Translations under genes and position numbers: made by a program | In this document: one piece after another, positions 1 through 10,805 of the stretch | Layout: the number at the start of each line of letters is the position of its first letter | Numbering within the stretch: the stretch's first letter is position 1 | Notes under the pieces: generated by a model | Told to the model about the DNA's origin: nothing | Seen by the model: only the letters and a program-made list of their open reading frames with translations | The model's database searches: none | NCBI RefSeq assembly: GCF_900178005.1 | Contig: NZ_FXBS01000003.1 | Coordinates: 200,166 to 264,165, forward strand | Direction of reading: 5' to 3' | Source of the DNA: Tuberibacillus sp. Marseille-P3662 | GTDB lineage: Bacteria > Bacillota > Bacilli > Bacillales > Sporolactobacillaceae | Length of the DNA: 64,000 bases

Positions 1-2608
<2,608 letters not shown>

Positions 2609-2700
2609 TAAAAGAGATGCGGTTTCTACTTTCGTTTCTAGCTTTCAATGTTCAATCCATACATATCAGTGTTTTGAACAGAATGAAAAGGAAATATTAG

Positions 2701-2816
2701 TTTGGTGGTGATGGCGAAGAGGTCACACCCGTTCCCATCCCGAACACGGTCGTTAAGCTCTTCAGCGCCGATGGTAATTGGGGCTTTGCCCCTGTGAGAG
2801 TAGGACGCCGCCAAGC
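2701..2816 (+). rRNA. rrf: 5S ribosomal RNA
   Basis: A 116-nt 5S gene starting TTTGGTGG and ending CCGCCAAGC, whose ends pair. The internal CCCGTTCCCATCCCGAACAC block is the usual Bacillota 5S loop region. It lies about 92 nt after the 23S end in normal 16S-23S-5S order and leads straight into the tRNA cluster. Confidence 0.96.
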
Positions 2817-2827
2817 TAAATCATTAT

Positions 2828-2902
2828 TCCGCAGTAGCTCAGTGGTAGAGCAATCGGCTGTTAACCGATCGGTCGTAGGTTCGAATCCTACCTGCGGAGC
2901 CA
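2828..2902 (+). tRNA. tRNA-Asn (GTT)
   Basis: Cloverleaf with a 7-bp acceptor stem (TCCGCAG/CTGCGGA), anticodon GTT in CTGTTAACC, T-loop GTTCGAATC and encoded CCA. First of 16 genes in the same order as B. subtilis trnD. Confidence 0.96.
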
Positions 2903-2907
2903 TATTC

Positions 2908-2997
2908 GGAGAGCTGTCCGAGTGGTCGAAGGAGCACGATTGGAAATCGTGTGTGCGGTTCCCCGTACCGAGGGTTCGAATCCCTCGCTCTCCGCCA
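2908..2997 (+). tRNA. tRNA-Ser (GGA)
   Basis: A 90-nt class II tRNA with a long variable arm. Anticodon GGA lies in TTGGAAA, the acceptor is GGAGAGC/GCTCTCC and CCA is encoded. Confidence 0.95.
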
Positions 2998-3012
2998 TTT
3001 AAAATAAGTAAG

Positions 3013-3087
3013 GGCCCCTTGGTCAAGCGGTTAAGACACCGCCCTTTCACGGCGGTAACACGGGTTCGAGTCCCGTAGGGGTCACCA
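3013..3087 (+). tRNA. tRNA-Glu (TTC)
   Basis: Acceptor GGCCCCT pairs with the 3' AGGGGTC end by Watson-Crick and G-U pairs. Anticodon TTC lies in CTTTCAC and CCA is encoded. Near-identical to Bacillus tRNA-Glu. Confidence 0.95.
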
Positions 3088-3152
3088 ATAATTACATAAA
3101 TTAGCTCTTGCAATTCCGAGCAAAATTTAATATAATTATTAATGTGTCTTTT

Positions 3153-3228
3153 GGAGGATTAGCTCAGCTGGGAGAGCATCTGCCTTACAAGCAGGGGGTC
3201 GCAGGTTCGAGCCCTGCATCCTCCACCA
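3153..3228 (+). tRNA. tRNA-Val (TAC)
   Basis: Acceptor GGAGGAT/ATCCTCC, anticodon TAC in CTTACAA, encoded CCA. Followed by the 51-bp duplication region. Confidence 0.95.
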
Positions 3229-3256
3229 TAGAATACAAACATTCATTTATAGAAAG

Positions 3257-3307
3257 TTCTGAGAAATAACATCATCCGTAATCTTTGTAACGACGCGGGG
3301 TGGAGCA
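3257..3307 (+). repeat. 51-bp direct repeat, copy 1, with truncated tRNA-fMet 5' end
   Basis: Bases 3257-3307 are identical to 3383-3433, offset by 126 nt. The copy ends with the first 14 nt of the initiator tRNA (CGCGGGGTGGAGCA) and then diverges, so only a stub of the tRNA 5' end is present here. The 75 nt between the copies contain an 8-bp inverted repeat (GTATTCAC...GTGAATAC). Confidence 0.9.
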
Positions 3308-3382
3308 CTCAAGCAAAGCATCGTCGAGTAGACAGCGCTGAGTATTCACGCCGAGATTGAAAAAGTGAATACGAACAATAAC

Positions 3383-3419
3383 TTCTGAGAAATAACATCA
3401 TCCGTAATCTTTGTAACGA

Positions 3420-3433
<14 letters not shown>
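3383..3433 (+). repeat. 51-bp direct repeat, copy 2, leading into functional tRNA-fMet
   Basis: Second copy of the repeat. It holds the 5' flank and the first 14 nt of the intact initiator tRNA gene that starts at 3420. Confidence 0.9.
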
Positions 3434-3496
<63 letters not shown>

Positions 3497-3516
3497 CAAT
3501 ATTTATTTTTACATAT

Positions 3517-3592
3517 GGGTCTGTGGTGTAGCGGTTAACATGCCTGCCTGTCACGCAGGAGATCGCGGGTTCGATTCCCGTCAGACCCGCCA
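3517..3592 (+). tRNA. tRNA-Asp (GTC)
   Basis: Acceptor GGGTCTG/CAGACCC, anticodon GTC in CTGTCAC, encoded CCA. Confidence 0.95.
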
Positions 3593-3612
3593 TTTTATAT
3601 GCTTAGTATTAT

Positions 3613-3688
3613 GGCTCGATAGCTCAGTCGGTAGAGCAGTGGACTGAAAATCCTCGTGTCGGCGGTTCGATTCCGTCTCGAGCCACCA
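3613..3688 (+). tRNA. tRNA-Phe (GAA)
   Basis: Acceptor GGCTCGA/TCGAGCC, anticodon GAA in CTGAAAA, encoded CCA. Confidence 0.95.
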
Positions 3689-3697
3689 TTTTAAAAT

Positions 3698-3771
3698 GCC
3701 GGCCTAGCACAATCTGGCAGTGCAACTGATTTGTAATCAGTAGGTTGGGGGTTCGAGTCCCTCGGCCGGCA
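3698..3771 (+). tRNA. tRNA-Thr (TGT), no encoded CCA
   Basis: Acceptor GCCGGCC/GGCCGGC, anticodon TGT in TTTGTAA, D-stem GCAC/GTGC. The discriminator A is followed by TTTC, so CCA is not encoded and must be added by the nucleotidyltransferase. Confidence 0.93.
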
Positions 3772-3822
3772 TTTCACACTTTTTTATAATAATCATATAA
3801 TATGTATTGATTGACTTAATAC

Positions 3823-3908
3823 GGAGGGATAGCGAAGTGGCTAAACGCGGCGGACTGTAAATCCGCTCCCTTTCGGGTTCGTAGGTTCGAATCCTACTCC
3901 CTCCACCA
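3823..3908 (+). tRNA. tRNA-Tyr (GTA)
   Basis: An 86-nt class II tRNA. Acceptor GGAGGGA/TCCCTCC, anticodon GTA in CTGTAAA, long variable arm, encoded CCA. Confidence 0.95.
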
Positions 3909-3915
3909 CTAACTT

Positions 3916-3989
3916 AGGGGTATAGTTTAACGGCAGAACAGAGGTCTCCAAAACCTCCGATGTGGGTTCGATTCCTACTACCCCTGCCA
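3916..3989 (+). tRNA. tRNA-Trp (CCA)
   Basis: Acceptor AGGGGTA/TACCCCT, anticodon CCA in CTCCAAA, encoded CCA end. Confidence 0.95.
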
Positions 3990-4001
3990 CTTTAATGTCA
4001 C

Positions 4002-4079
4002 GGCGGATGTGGCGAAGTGGTTAACGCATCGGATTGTGGTTCCGACATTTCGTGGGTTCGATCCCCATCATCCGCCCCA
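4002..4079 (+). tRNA. tRNA-His (GTG)
   Basis: Acceptor GCGGATG/CATCCGC with the extra 5' G at 4002 opposite C73, the histidine identity pair. Anticodon GTG in TTGTGGT, encoded CCA. Confidence 0.94.
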
Positions 4080-4085
4080 TAATGA

Positions 4086-4160
4086 TGGCCCATAGCCAAG
4101 CGGTAAGGCACCGGTTTTTGGTACCGGGATGCGCTGGTTCGAATCCAGCTGGGCCAGCCA
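4086..4160 (+). tRNA. tRNA-Gln (TTG)
   Basis: Acceptor TGGCCCA/TGGGCCA, anticodon TTG in TTTTGGT, encoded CCA. Confidence 0.95.
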
Positions 4161-4164
4161 TATT

Positions 4165-4239
4165 GCGGAAGTAGTTCAGCGGTAGAACACCACCTTGCCA
4201 AGGTGGGGGTCGCGGGTTCGAATCCCGTCTTCCGCTCCA
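4165..4239 (+). tRNA. tRNA-Gly (GCC)
   Basis: Acceptor GCGGAAG pairs with CTTCCGC, anticodon GCC in TTGCCAA, encoded CCA. Confidence 0.95.
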
Positions 4240-4262
4240 CTTGATCTTATAATTTCCATTTT

Positions 4263-4337
<75 letters not shown>

Positions 4338-4374
4338 AGTGATAGACAAGCCTTGGAGTGAAAATAAAACTTAC

Positions 4375-4464
4375 GCCGGGGTGGCGGAATTGGCAGACGC
4401 ACAGGACTTAAAATCCTGGGGAGGGTCTTCCTCCGTGGGGGTTCGAGTCCCCCCCTCGGCACCA
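4375..4464 (+). tRNA. tRNA-Leu (TAA)
   Basis: A 90-nt class II tRNA with a long variable arm. Anticodon TAA in CTTAAAA, encoded CCA. It is followed after 3 nt by a second leucine tRNA. Confidence 0.94.
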
Positions 4465-4467
4465 TAC

Positions 4468-4548
4468 GCCGATGTGGCGGAATTGGCAGACGCGCACGAC
4501 TCAAAATCGTGTTCCTCTGGAGTGTGGGTTCGACTCCCACCATCGGCA
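4468..4548 (+). tRNA. tRNA-Leu (CAA), no encoded CCA
   Basis: Class II tRNA, acceptor GCCGATG/CATCGGC, anticodon CAA in CTCAAAA. The discriminator A is followed by CTTATT, so CCA is not encoded. Last gene of the cluster, with the terminator 20 nt downstream. Confidence 0.93.
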
Positions 4549-4568
4549 CTTATTTTATAAGCGTAATC

Positions 4569-4605
4569 AAGACGTTTTTGCAAAAGCAAAGGCGTCTTTT
4601 TTTGT
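4569..4605 (+). terminator. Intrinsic terminator of the rrn-tRNA operon
   Basis: AAGACG...CGTCTT stem with inner TTTGC/GCAAA pairing, followed by a run of seven T. Confidence 0.85.
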
Positions 4606-4666
4606 TTTAAGGGTTTAAAGATTGGAATAAGCCGCAAAATATTTTTCAAACAAAATTGATTGGGTC

Positions 4667-4858
4667 ATGAACAATAACATGCAAATCACTATCATGGATG
4701 TCTTACTTACAGGTCCGGTCTTTATATTTTTATTAACAGCTATAGGGATCGTTATTTTTGCCATTATGAAAACCGATCCAAAAATATTAGAAGCAAAAAG
4801 AAGGCTGAAAGATGACAATGAAAGTAATTCAAAAGATTCTAATCATTGGGCGGGATAA
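4667..4858 (+). CDS. Small single-pass membrane protein, unknown
   Basis: A 63-residue protein with one predicted membrane span (about residues 11-33, rich in L/I/F/V) and a charged, Ser/Asn/Asp-rich C-terminus. No family recognised. Its 3' end overlaps the next frame by 47 nt, which suggests the two are translated from one message. The Shine-Dalgarno is weak (GATTGGG just before the ATG), so the start and even the gene are uncertain. Confidence 0.5.
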   Translation: MNNNMQITIMDVLLTGPVFIFLLTAIGIVIFAIMKTDPKILEAKRRLKDDNESNSKDSNHWAG

Positions 4859-5192
4859 CAAGAGGGCGCCCATAGAGGGCCTATTGCACAAGTTTATTAG
4901 TTTTATTAGTATAGTATTAATCTTATTCGGTTTTGGTATCATTTCCATGTACTTCGTTGAGATAAACCGACAATTGTCATATGAACCTAAGGAAGGGCTT
5001 TTCCATTCATTAGGTATTCAATATCGATATCCGTTTTTTCTTGCCTTTTTCTCTTTTTTTGTTGCTGCTGTAATGGAAGGAAAAAAGTCAACAGCGACGA
5101 TTATTTTCGCCTTTATCGGTATTGTCATTTTAACACTAATATTTTTGTTATATTGTGTATTCAATATGTTTGTATTAATGCCTAGATATTAG
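4812..5192 (+). CDS. Three-span membrane protein, unknown
   Basis: 126 residues with three hydrophobic spans (about 28-52, 73-90 and 97-122). The N-terminus is basic, and a GAAGG Shine-Dalgarno lies 7 nt before the ATG, inside the preceding small gene. A later start at a TTG near 4884 behind GAGGG is possible and would remove the poorly hydrophobic first 24 residues. No family recognised. The overlap with the upstream gene suggests a two-gene unit of small membrane proteins. Confidence 0.6.
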   Translation: MTMKVIQKILIIGRDNKRAPIEGLLHKFISFISIVLILFGFGIISMYFVEINRQLSYEPKEGLFHSLGIQYRYPFFLAFFSFFVAAVMEGKKSTATIIFAFIGIVILTLIFLLYCVFNMFVLMPRY

Positions 5193-5266
5193 CATGTTAC
5201 GTATATTGTGGGTATTACAGAGACAAGGAGTGAATCGTCCCCCTTGTCTCTTTGGCCAGTTAGCTT

Positions 5267-5473
5267 TTACTCTTCAGAATCGGAATTTTCCACAGATGCT
5301 TGGGCACCCATATGTTCTTTATCTTTTTTATAGCCCTTGTCGAGGTGTCCGGCGTTCTCTATATCACCAGACATGTTGTAACCTTCTACTTCAATATTTG
5401 CAGTTGTTCCGTATAGTCCCATTCCGTATAGTTCAGCATTAAACTCTTCCGTATTCTTCTTTTCCTTAGCCAT
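5267..5473 (-). CDS. Small acidic hydrophilic protein, unknown
   Basis: A 68-residue protein with no membrane segment. The centre has a Gly/Tyr/Met-rich run (AELYGMGLYGTTANIEVEGY) and the tail is acidic. The ATG at 5473 was chosen because GGAGGTG sits 6 nt before it. A 21-codon upstream extension has no such signal. The strong ribosome site and compact length argue for a real gene. I do not recognise the family, and its composition would suit a small spore or stress protein, but that is only a guess. Confidence 0.6.
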   Translation of the reverse strand: MAKEKKNTEEFNAELYGMGLYGTTANIEVEGYNMSGDIENAGHLDKGYKKDKEHMGAQASVENSDSEE

Positions 5474-5557
5474 GATTTCACCTCCGTATTCGTAATGTCC
5501 CCTGTGAGAATAGAGACTATCCTGGTCCGGAGACATTTAAAAAAGGGAATATGGCAT

Positions 5558-6349
5558 TTAATTAGTTCTCTTTAGCCTTTCAAGAATCCTTCGTTTCTTA
5601 TAGAGCATTCTTCCTGCTTCAGCAACGTCTTCAAGTGTTGATTTATTGACCATCGCCCCGAAAATGATCCCGGCAATAGGGACGAGTTGAAGGAGTTTCT
5701 TCCATCCGAAATGATCCCGATAAGTCATGACAACTTCACGCCATCCCTGCAGTTGAGAAGCGGTTTGCTGCTCCTTATTGTCGGAATGAAAGTCACTTAA
5801 TTCTTCAATGATTGCTTTCTTCCCGACAATATCAGAAGAAGCAAACTGCAGGCATTTGACGATGAAAATGCGTTCGCTTTTATCTTCTGGGTCATAACCA
5901 TAACAAATGGCGATTTCCTGCAAGGTCTTCAACGATAAACCGAGCAAGGCCGGGATATCGACGGCAAGGGTGAACATGCCGCCGATACCCGTTGTTGCAC
6001 CTTGAAAAGTAGCAAACTTTGCTCGTGATTGGCCGTAATCTTCAGCAATTGCATCCATCTTTGATAAAGGTAAACGTGCAATGTCATCAGGCGTCTGTAC
6101 TCCGTTAAATCGTTCCGTGATTCGATTCTTGCTAATCAAATAGCGACCGCCGGATTGAATATAATAACTGAGCTCATCAATGGCTTGCCCGATTTTCTTT
6201 TGGATAAATGCCGGTGTCATCTTATCCAAAAGTTTGAAAGGGAGTCGGCCGAGGCGTTCCCAAAACCAAAGTTTTTTCTGGCTGTTTTCCCACTGTTTAA
6301 TGTGCTTAAGTTCGTTCTCAAGGTACGCTCGCGATTCCCGCTCGGTCAC
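5558..6349 (-). CDS. EcsC family protein
   Basis: A 263-residue protein matching the EcsC family by its N-terminal helices with many Trp/Lys residues (WENSQKKLWFWERLGRLPFK) and the Gly-rich segment near residues 117-135 (ATTGIGGMFTLAVDIPALLG). EcsC is the third product of the B. subtilis ecs locus. Its function is poorly understood, and free-standing paralogues are common in Bacillota. Here it stands alone, convergent with nothing obvious and upstream of the small acidic gene on the same strand. The Gly-rich part is mildly hydrophobic, so membrane association is possible. Confidence 0.8.
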   Translation of the reverse strand: MTERESRAYLENELKHIKQWENSQKKLWFWERLGRLPFKLLDKMTPAFIQKKIGQAIDELSYYIQSGGRYLISKNRITERFNGVQTPDDIARLPLSKMDAIAEDYGQSRAKFATFQGATTGIGGMFTLAVDIPALLGLSLKTLQEIAICYGYDPEDKSERIFIVKCLQFASSDIVGKKAIIEELSDFHSDNKEQQTASQLQGWREVVMTYRDHFGWKKLLQLVPIAGIIFGAMVNKSTLEDVAEAGRMLYKKRRILERLKRTN

Positions 6350-6449
6350 AACGTTCCCTCCATTACTGTATCATCATCTTTAAGCTTCAGTATAAACAAG
6401 ATTAAAGTGATTCATCCGTTTCCCAATTGACTCTTTTCGTATGGGGTGT

Positions 6450-6545
6450 TGCTTTTTGACCGCGGTTCCCGCAGGAGTCTACGTATATTCCGGTAACTCA
6501 TAGCATTTAACATTTTTTCAAGCAACAATCTTTTATAAAACAGTC
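6450..6545 (-). repeat. Interspersed Bacillales repeat (composite)
   Basis: Two motifs shared with other intergenic regions of this window. GTTCCCGCAGGAGTCTACG (6465-6483) matches 38795-38813 with one difference. The 23-nt block 6521-6543 is the exact reverse complement of 48102-48124. This is the kind of short interspersed repeat found between genes in many Bacillaceae genomes. Confidence 0.65.
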
Positions 6546-6552
6546 TCTCAAC

Positions 6553-9500
6553 TTAGAGCAGTCGTTGTAATTGATTTCTCGCTTGATTTAATGTGTCAGT
6601 ATCAATATCAAGTGATAGTGATGCTTGTAAGCCGTCGAAATACTCGTTGACTTGTAAAGTCGCCTGATCTCGGTTGGCTCTAGCTTGGTCAACAAAGGCA
6701 TTGACATATTGTTCGTGTAATTGAGCTTTAGCCGTTTCCAAGTCAGATGAAACAAGCGGACGGAATTGTTCTAACAGTGCCTCGCGCATCGTTTCTTTGC
6801 CGTTTTGTTCAAAAAACTGTTTAGGGTTTTTGAATAGCTTTAAAGACGACTTGAACTGATCGACATTAACACCTTGCAAACCTTCCTCAAAGTGAGGGGT
6901 TGGTATGGCGGCATTTTCCGGTTGTGAAATGGAAGATTGTGAGTGAGCAGTCACGATTTTATCCATGTTAGCAAAAAAGTTCTCATTTTGGTTTGTAACT
7001 GCTTTTTCCATTCGTAGCGATGTTGCCCTTAGTTCCTGAGTGAGGTTAAAGCCGACAACTTGGATGAGTTCTTCCATACAGTGTCGTAAAGCCTCTGATT
7101 TCACATCATTGGCATTCAATGCCGATGGATTAAATGTCGCTTTAAAGTCATCGCCGAACCGTAGAAATACCCTCTGCTTGACATGGTAGAGCAGCGTATC
7201 AAGCTTTTGGTTAATGGCCTGTTCATTTGGTGTCGTATCAAGCTTATTTATTTCAGTGGTGATGGTTTCACAAGCAGTAGTATTAGCTTGCCGCTGCTCC
7301 TCACGAACTTGTTCATCGGCGTTCGCTGTTTCGATAAACTGATGGACGGTGTCTAATGCGCGCTTGATATCGCCGTCCGCTGCATCGACAGCCATGTTCG
7401 TTAATTCATTAGCTGTAAAGCGGTGAAAGGCTGTCTCAAATTGTGGTAGGCCGGATTGCTCTAAAGTATCCTCGTATCCCTGCTGTTTGCCTGTGAGCGC
7501 TAATTGGCTTGAGACTGGAAAAAGCCGCGGCTGACGAATACCGTAGGATACGAGATTGCTTGATACATAACCGACGACATCGTTGACCTCTTCCTTCGAT
7601 GATGCAAGGTCGGCTGCATTCACGATGAAAAACATTTTATCCATAGCGAATGTGTCCTTAACGCGCCCAAGTTGAATCAAGAATTCGCGATCGGCTTGGG
7701 TGAAGGCATGATTATAGTAAGTGACAAATAGTATTGCATCGGCGTTTTTAATGTATTCAAACGCAACGCCAGTATGGCGGGCGTTAACTGAATCAGCTCC
7801 GGGAGTATCGACCAATGTGATGCCTTCTTGGGTCAATGGACAATCATAATAGAGGATCGCTTTTTCAACAAAGCACGCTTTGAGTTCATCAGCAACGTAT
7901 TCACTAAATTCATAGAGATCCACGGTGATGTCCTGACCTAAGAATGGCTCCAGTTGATCTAATCCGCTGGTGACAGCATCAAGAAACGTTGCCTGAGCTT
8001 TAGCATCAGCGGAAAGGTTCGTTCGGTTCAAACCTTGGGCAACCGATAATAATTCATGCAGGTTATTGATGGTTGCATTGAAAGGCGAAAGGGCCTGGTT
8101 GATATCGGCTGTCATTTGTTCTACTGTTTTAAATGTAATGATGACCGTTCCATGTGGATGCTGTGCGTCGATCGGCATGATTTGGTTAATCGTGGCCGTT
8201 GTCGGATTCGGCGATACAGGAAGGACGTTATCCCCCAGCAAGGCATTAGCAAACGATGATTTCCCGGCACTGAATGCCCCGAATAACGATACCGTTAATT
8301 GTCGATGTTCATAACGCTCAGCACGATCATACATTCGCTGGGCTGTGTTTTGCAGGCCTTTAATCGATTCAATTATATGTCCAGCCTTGTTCAGACGACT
8401 GGCCGCATTTTGCAGTTGGTTTTTGAAATCAGCTTCAATTGGCTGGTCATCTTCATCGATCGTTCCCGGTTCAGCGCTCTGTTGATTGGGGGTTGTATCG
8501 TTAATATGACGTTGTTGTTGAATGTCGCTGATCTGGCCCGATATTGCCTTCGGCTGAGTTGTGAGCGTATTGATTAGGTCAGATTGTGTATCTTCATCAA
8601 TCGATTGGGCACGGCCATCCATAATATCTCTAAGTGTTGCTTCAGAATGTGACATCATAGCATCCAAATTATGAAGGTCATCGAAAGCCTCATATTGTTT
8701 TTGAGCTATTTTTATCTCTTGTTCCAGTTGCGTTGCCTCAATCCGCACGTTGTGTTTCAGGCGTTCTCCGGCCTCGTCGAACTTAGTAAGGGCATGACTT
8801 TTGTATAGGTCCTTGATCAACTCAATGATTTTATCCCGATATTTTAAAATGTAGTCTCCGCTTACTGTGGCGCCTTCTTGAACTGCATCAGCGAGCATAG
8901 CAGATTCAAACGGGACATGCATGTCATATATGGAACGAAAAAATGATTCATCATTGATATCAAAGCGTTTGGCTTCATCGACGAGCAGCTGCTTGACTGT
9001 ACGATCGAGGGCACCTACTTTTTCAGACAGATTTTCATAAAAAACCTGAAGACGTCGCTGGCGTTCCGTTTCGGTTTTGTTTTTAGAAAAAATGAGCCCC
9101 ATTTTAAATCCCGGTTGCCTCGATTCTAAATACTCTCTGGCTAACTCCCGTGTCTCATAAGGGAGTAAAATAGCGTTGCCAATCGTTTTGTTTAATTTTA
9201 ATTTAATGGATGTCTTTAGCTGGTCGGGTTGGGCTTGCAAATCGCGTAATACTGTTTGCTTATGTTCAATCGTTGTTTGCAGAGTTTCTAATTCTTCCTG
9301 TGATAAATCTGCAATAATCTGTTCATCATCGTGTCTTTGGTCAGCATAGCGCTGCTTCAATGCATCTATGTGCTCAGCAATTAATTGTTGAGCTGAATTT
9401 TGTACATTATTTATAAGAAGCGTATCTTTCTCAGCAAATACATTCTGAAGCCGCTGTTGTAATAGAGAGGATTGATTTTCGGGATGCTCAGGTGCAAGCA

Positions 9501-10227
9501 ATGATGTGTAAAAAATATGCTCAGAATGAATGCCATAATCAGTGAATGACGCCTCAATTCTAGAGCGATAGACATTAAAATCAAGTTCGGCTTCTGAGTG
9601 TTTATCGACCTGATTGACAATGAGATCAATGCATTTATTTTGCTCCCCTAGACGTTGTAAAAAATTTGCATTCATTTCAGATTGGACGTGATTATAATCG
9701 GTAACATAGACAATCACATCGGCCATATGCAATGCGGATTCCGTCGCAAGCCGGTGGGCGTCATCGGTTGAGTCAATACCAGGTGTGTCCAAAACAGCAA
9801 CACCTTCAGGAAGACGTGCGCTTGGTGACGTGATATCAACGGACTGAACCGTTTTTCCATCGATAAAATAGTTTTTAATATCGTTCATATCATCCGGATA
9901 AGGAATATCCATTGGAGCACCGTCTTGGAAATGGAGACGAATAGAGGCTTCTCCCGACTTGATTTTGACGAGATTGGCACTTGTCGGAATAGGGCTAGAA
10001 GGTAGTAAATATTCCCCCAGTAGGTGATTGATCATACTGGATTTTCCAGCCGAGAAATGTCCGCAAAAAGCAATCGTTAATTCGTTATTTGATGTTTTAT
10101 TAATCAATTCCGCAATTTTGGCGGCTGTTTCACCATCTTTGTTTTGTTGGACCTCATAATAGAGATGAGCAAGTTGGCTGGTTAAAGTGTTGATATCATT
10201 GACATTTTTCGATTTGGTTAAAGTCAT
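6553..10227 (-). CDS. dynA: Double-headed bacterial dynamin-like GTPase
   Basis: A 1224-residue tandem dynamin of the DynA (YpbR) type, close in size to the roughly 1190-residue B. subtilis protein. The first GTPase has P-loop GHFSAGKSS (56-64), switch DTPGID (near 147) and NQVDKH. The second has GAFSAGKSS (near 650), DTPGAD (near 807) and VNAAD. Each is followed by a long helical stalk, and a hydrophobic paddle is possible in each half. DynA proteins tether and fuse membranes without nucleotide and help the cell survive membrane stress and phage attack. It is transcribed alone. The start ATG lies directly behind a weak purine-poor leader, so the first codons could be trimmed. Confidence 0.93.
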   Translation of the reverse strand: MTLTKSKNVNDINTLTSQLAHLYYEVQQNKDGETAAKIAELINKTSNNELTIAFCGHFSAGKSSMINHLLGEYLLPSSPIPTSANLVKIKSGEASIRLHFQDGAPMDIPYPDDMNDIKNYFIDGKTVQSVDITSPSARLPEGVAVLDTPGIDSTDDAHRLATESALHMADVIVYVTDYNHVQSEMNANFLQRLGEQNKCIDLIVNQVDKHSEAELDFNVYRSRIEASFTDYGIHSEHIFYTSLLAPEHPENQSSLLQQRLQNVFAEKDTLLINNVQNSAQQLIAEHIDALKQRYADQRHDDEQIIADLSQEELETLQTTIEHKQTVLRDLQAQPDQLKTSIKLKLNKTIGNAILLPYETRELAREYLESRQPGFKMGLIFSKNKTETERQRRLQVFYENLSEKVGALDRTVKQLLVDEAKRFDINDESFFRSIYDMHVPFESAMLADAVQEGATVSGDYILKYRDKIIELIKDLYKSHALTKFDEAGERLKHNVRIEATQLEQEIKIAQKQYEAFDDLHNLDAMMSHSEATLRDIMDGRAQSIDEDTQSDLINTLTTQPKAISGQISDIQQQRHINDTTPNQQSAEPGTIDEDDQPIEADFKNQLQNAASRLNKAGHIIESIKGLQNTAQRMYDRAERYEHRQLTVSLFGAFSAGKSSFANALLGDNVLPVSPNPTTATINQIMPIDAQHPHGTVIITFKTVEQMTADINQALSPFNATINNLHELLSVAQGLNRTNLSADAKAQATFLDAVTSGLDQLEPFLGQDITVDLYEFSEYVADELKACFVEKAILYYDCPLTQEGITLVDTPGADSVNARHTGVAFEYIKNADAILFVTYYNHAFTQADREFLIQLGRVKDTFAMDKMFFIVNAADLASSKEEVNDVVGYVSSNLVSYGIRQPRLFPVSSQLALTGKQQGYEDTLEQSGLPQFETAFHRFTANELTNMAVDAADGDIKRALDTVHQFIETANADEQVREEQRQANTTACETITTEINKLDTTPNEQAINQKLDTLLYHVKQRVFLRFGDDFKATFNPSALNANDVKSEALRHCMEELIQVVGFNLTQELRATSLRMEKAVTNQNENFFANMDKIVTAHSQSSISQPENAAIPTPHFEEGLQGVNVDQFKSSLKLFKNPKQFFEQNGKETMREALLEQFRPLVSSDLETAKAQLHEQYVNAFVDQARANRDQATLQVNEYFDGLQASLSLDIDTDTLNQARNQLQRLL

Positions 10228-10440
10228 GTTGATTACCTACTTTACTAATAATTCATTTATTCACCATGATACTAGAAGAGGCGTGTTTCCGCTAGGATAA
10301 CGATTCACAACAATGGGGCGAGAGATACGTAAAAATCAAGGTGTATAAGCCCCAATTTTATGTCCTATTAATTAAATATATTACATAATAGGGTTATTCC
10401 GTAAAAGAACAGATACTTTTTAGAGTTAGTCTAAAAAGTG

Positions 10441-10495
10441 GACACGCTACAGAGAGAATTTTTACAATGAAATTATCAATCGAATGGAGCGTGTC
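10441..10495 (+). promoter_or_regulatory. Hairpin covering the orfA ribosome site
   Basis: GACACGCT (10441-10448), part of the left terminal repeat, pairs with AGCGTGTC (10488-10495), which overlaps the orfA Shine-Dalgarno GGAG (10486-10489). A transcript entering from outside would include both arms and hide the ribosome site. A transcript starting inside the loop would not. Confidence 0.55.
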
Positions 10496-10500
10496 TAAAG

Positions 10501-10794
10501 ATGGGAAAACATTATGATGACGAATTCAAGGAATATGTTGCCAAAATGGTTGTGGATGAAGGCAAAAAAGCGGCGGAAGTATCTAGAGAAATGGATCTCC
10601 CTTATAAAACGATGACGCGTTGGGTCCGTGATTATCGGAAGAAAAAACAGTTGAAAGCCGAGGAATTGGACTATATCACCCCTAGTGAGCACAAGAAACG
10701 GGAAAAGGAATTGCTGGATCAAATTAAGGAATTGAAAGAGGAGAACGAAATCGTAAAAAAGGCGGCGCACATCTTCATGAAAAACCAGAAATAA
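10501..10794 (+). CDS. IS3 transposase OrfA (helix-turn-helix)
   Basis: A 97-residue OrfA. An N-terminal helix-turn-helix (about 10-45, KAAEVSREMDLPYKTMTRWV) binds the terminal repeats, and a C-terminal leucine-zipper-like helix (70-92) mediates dimerisation. The slippery heptamer A AAA AAG lies at 10755-10761 in the correct phase. A -1 slip there enters the frame of OrfB with no stop codon and yields the OrfAB fusion, the active transposase in this family. GGAG lies 11 nt before the ATG. Confidence 0.93.
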   Translation: MGKHYDDEFKEYVAKMVVDEGKKAAEVSREMDLPYKTMTRWVRDYRKKKQLKAEELDYITPSEHKKREKELLDQIKELKEENEIVKKAAHIFMKNQK

Positions 10795-10805
10795 TTTACG
10801 CTTTC

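Noticed and set aside
5194-5442. 82-codon plus-strand frame
   Set aside because: Antisense to the 68-residue gene, which has a strong ribosome site. This frame has none.
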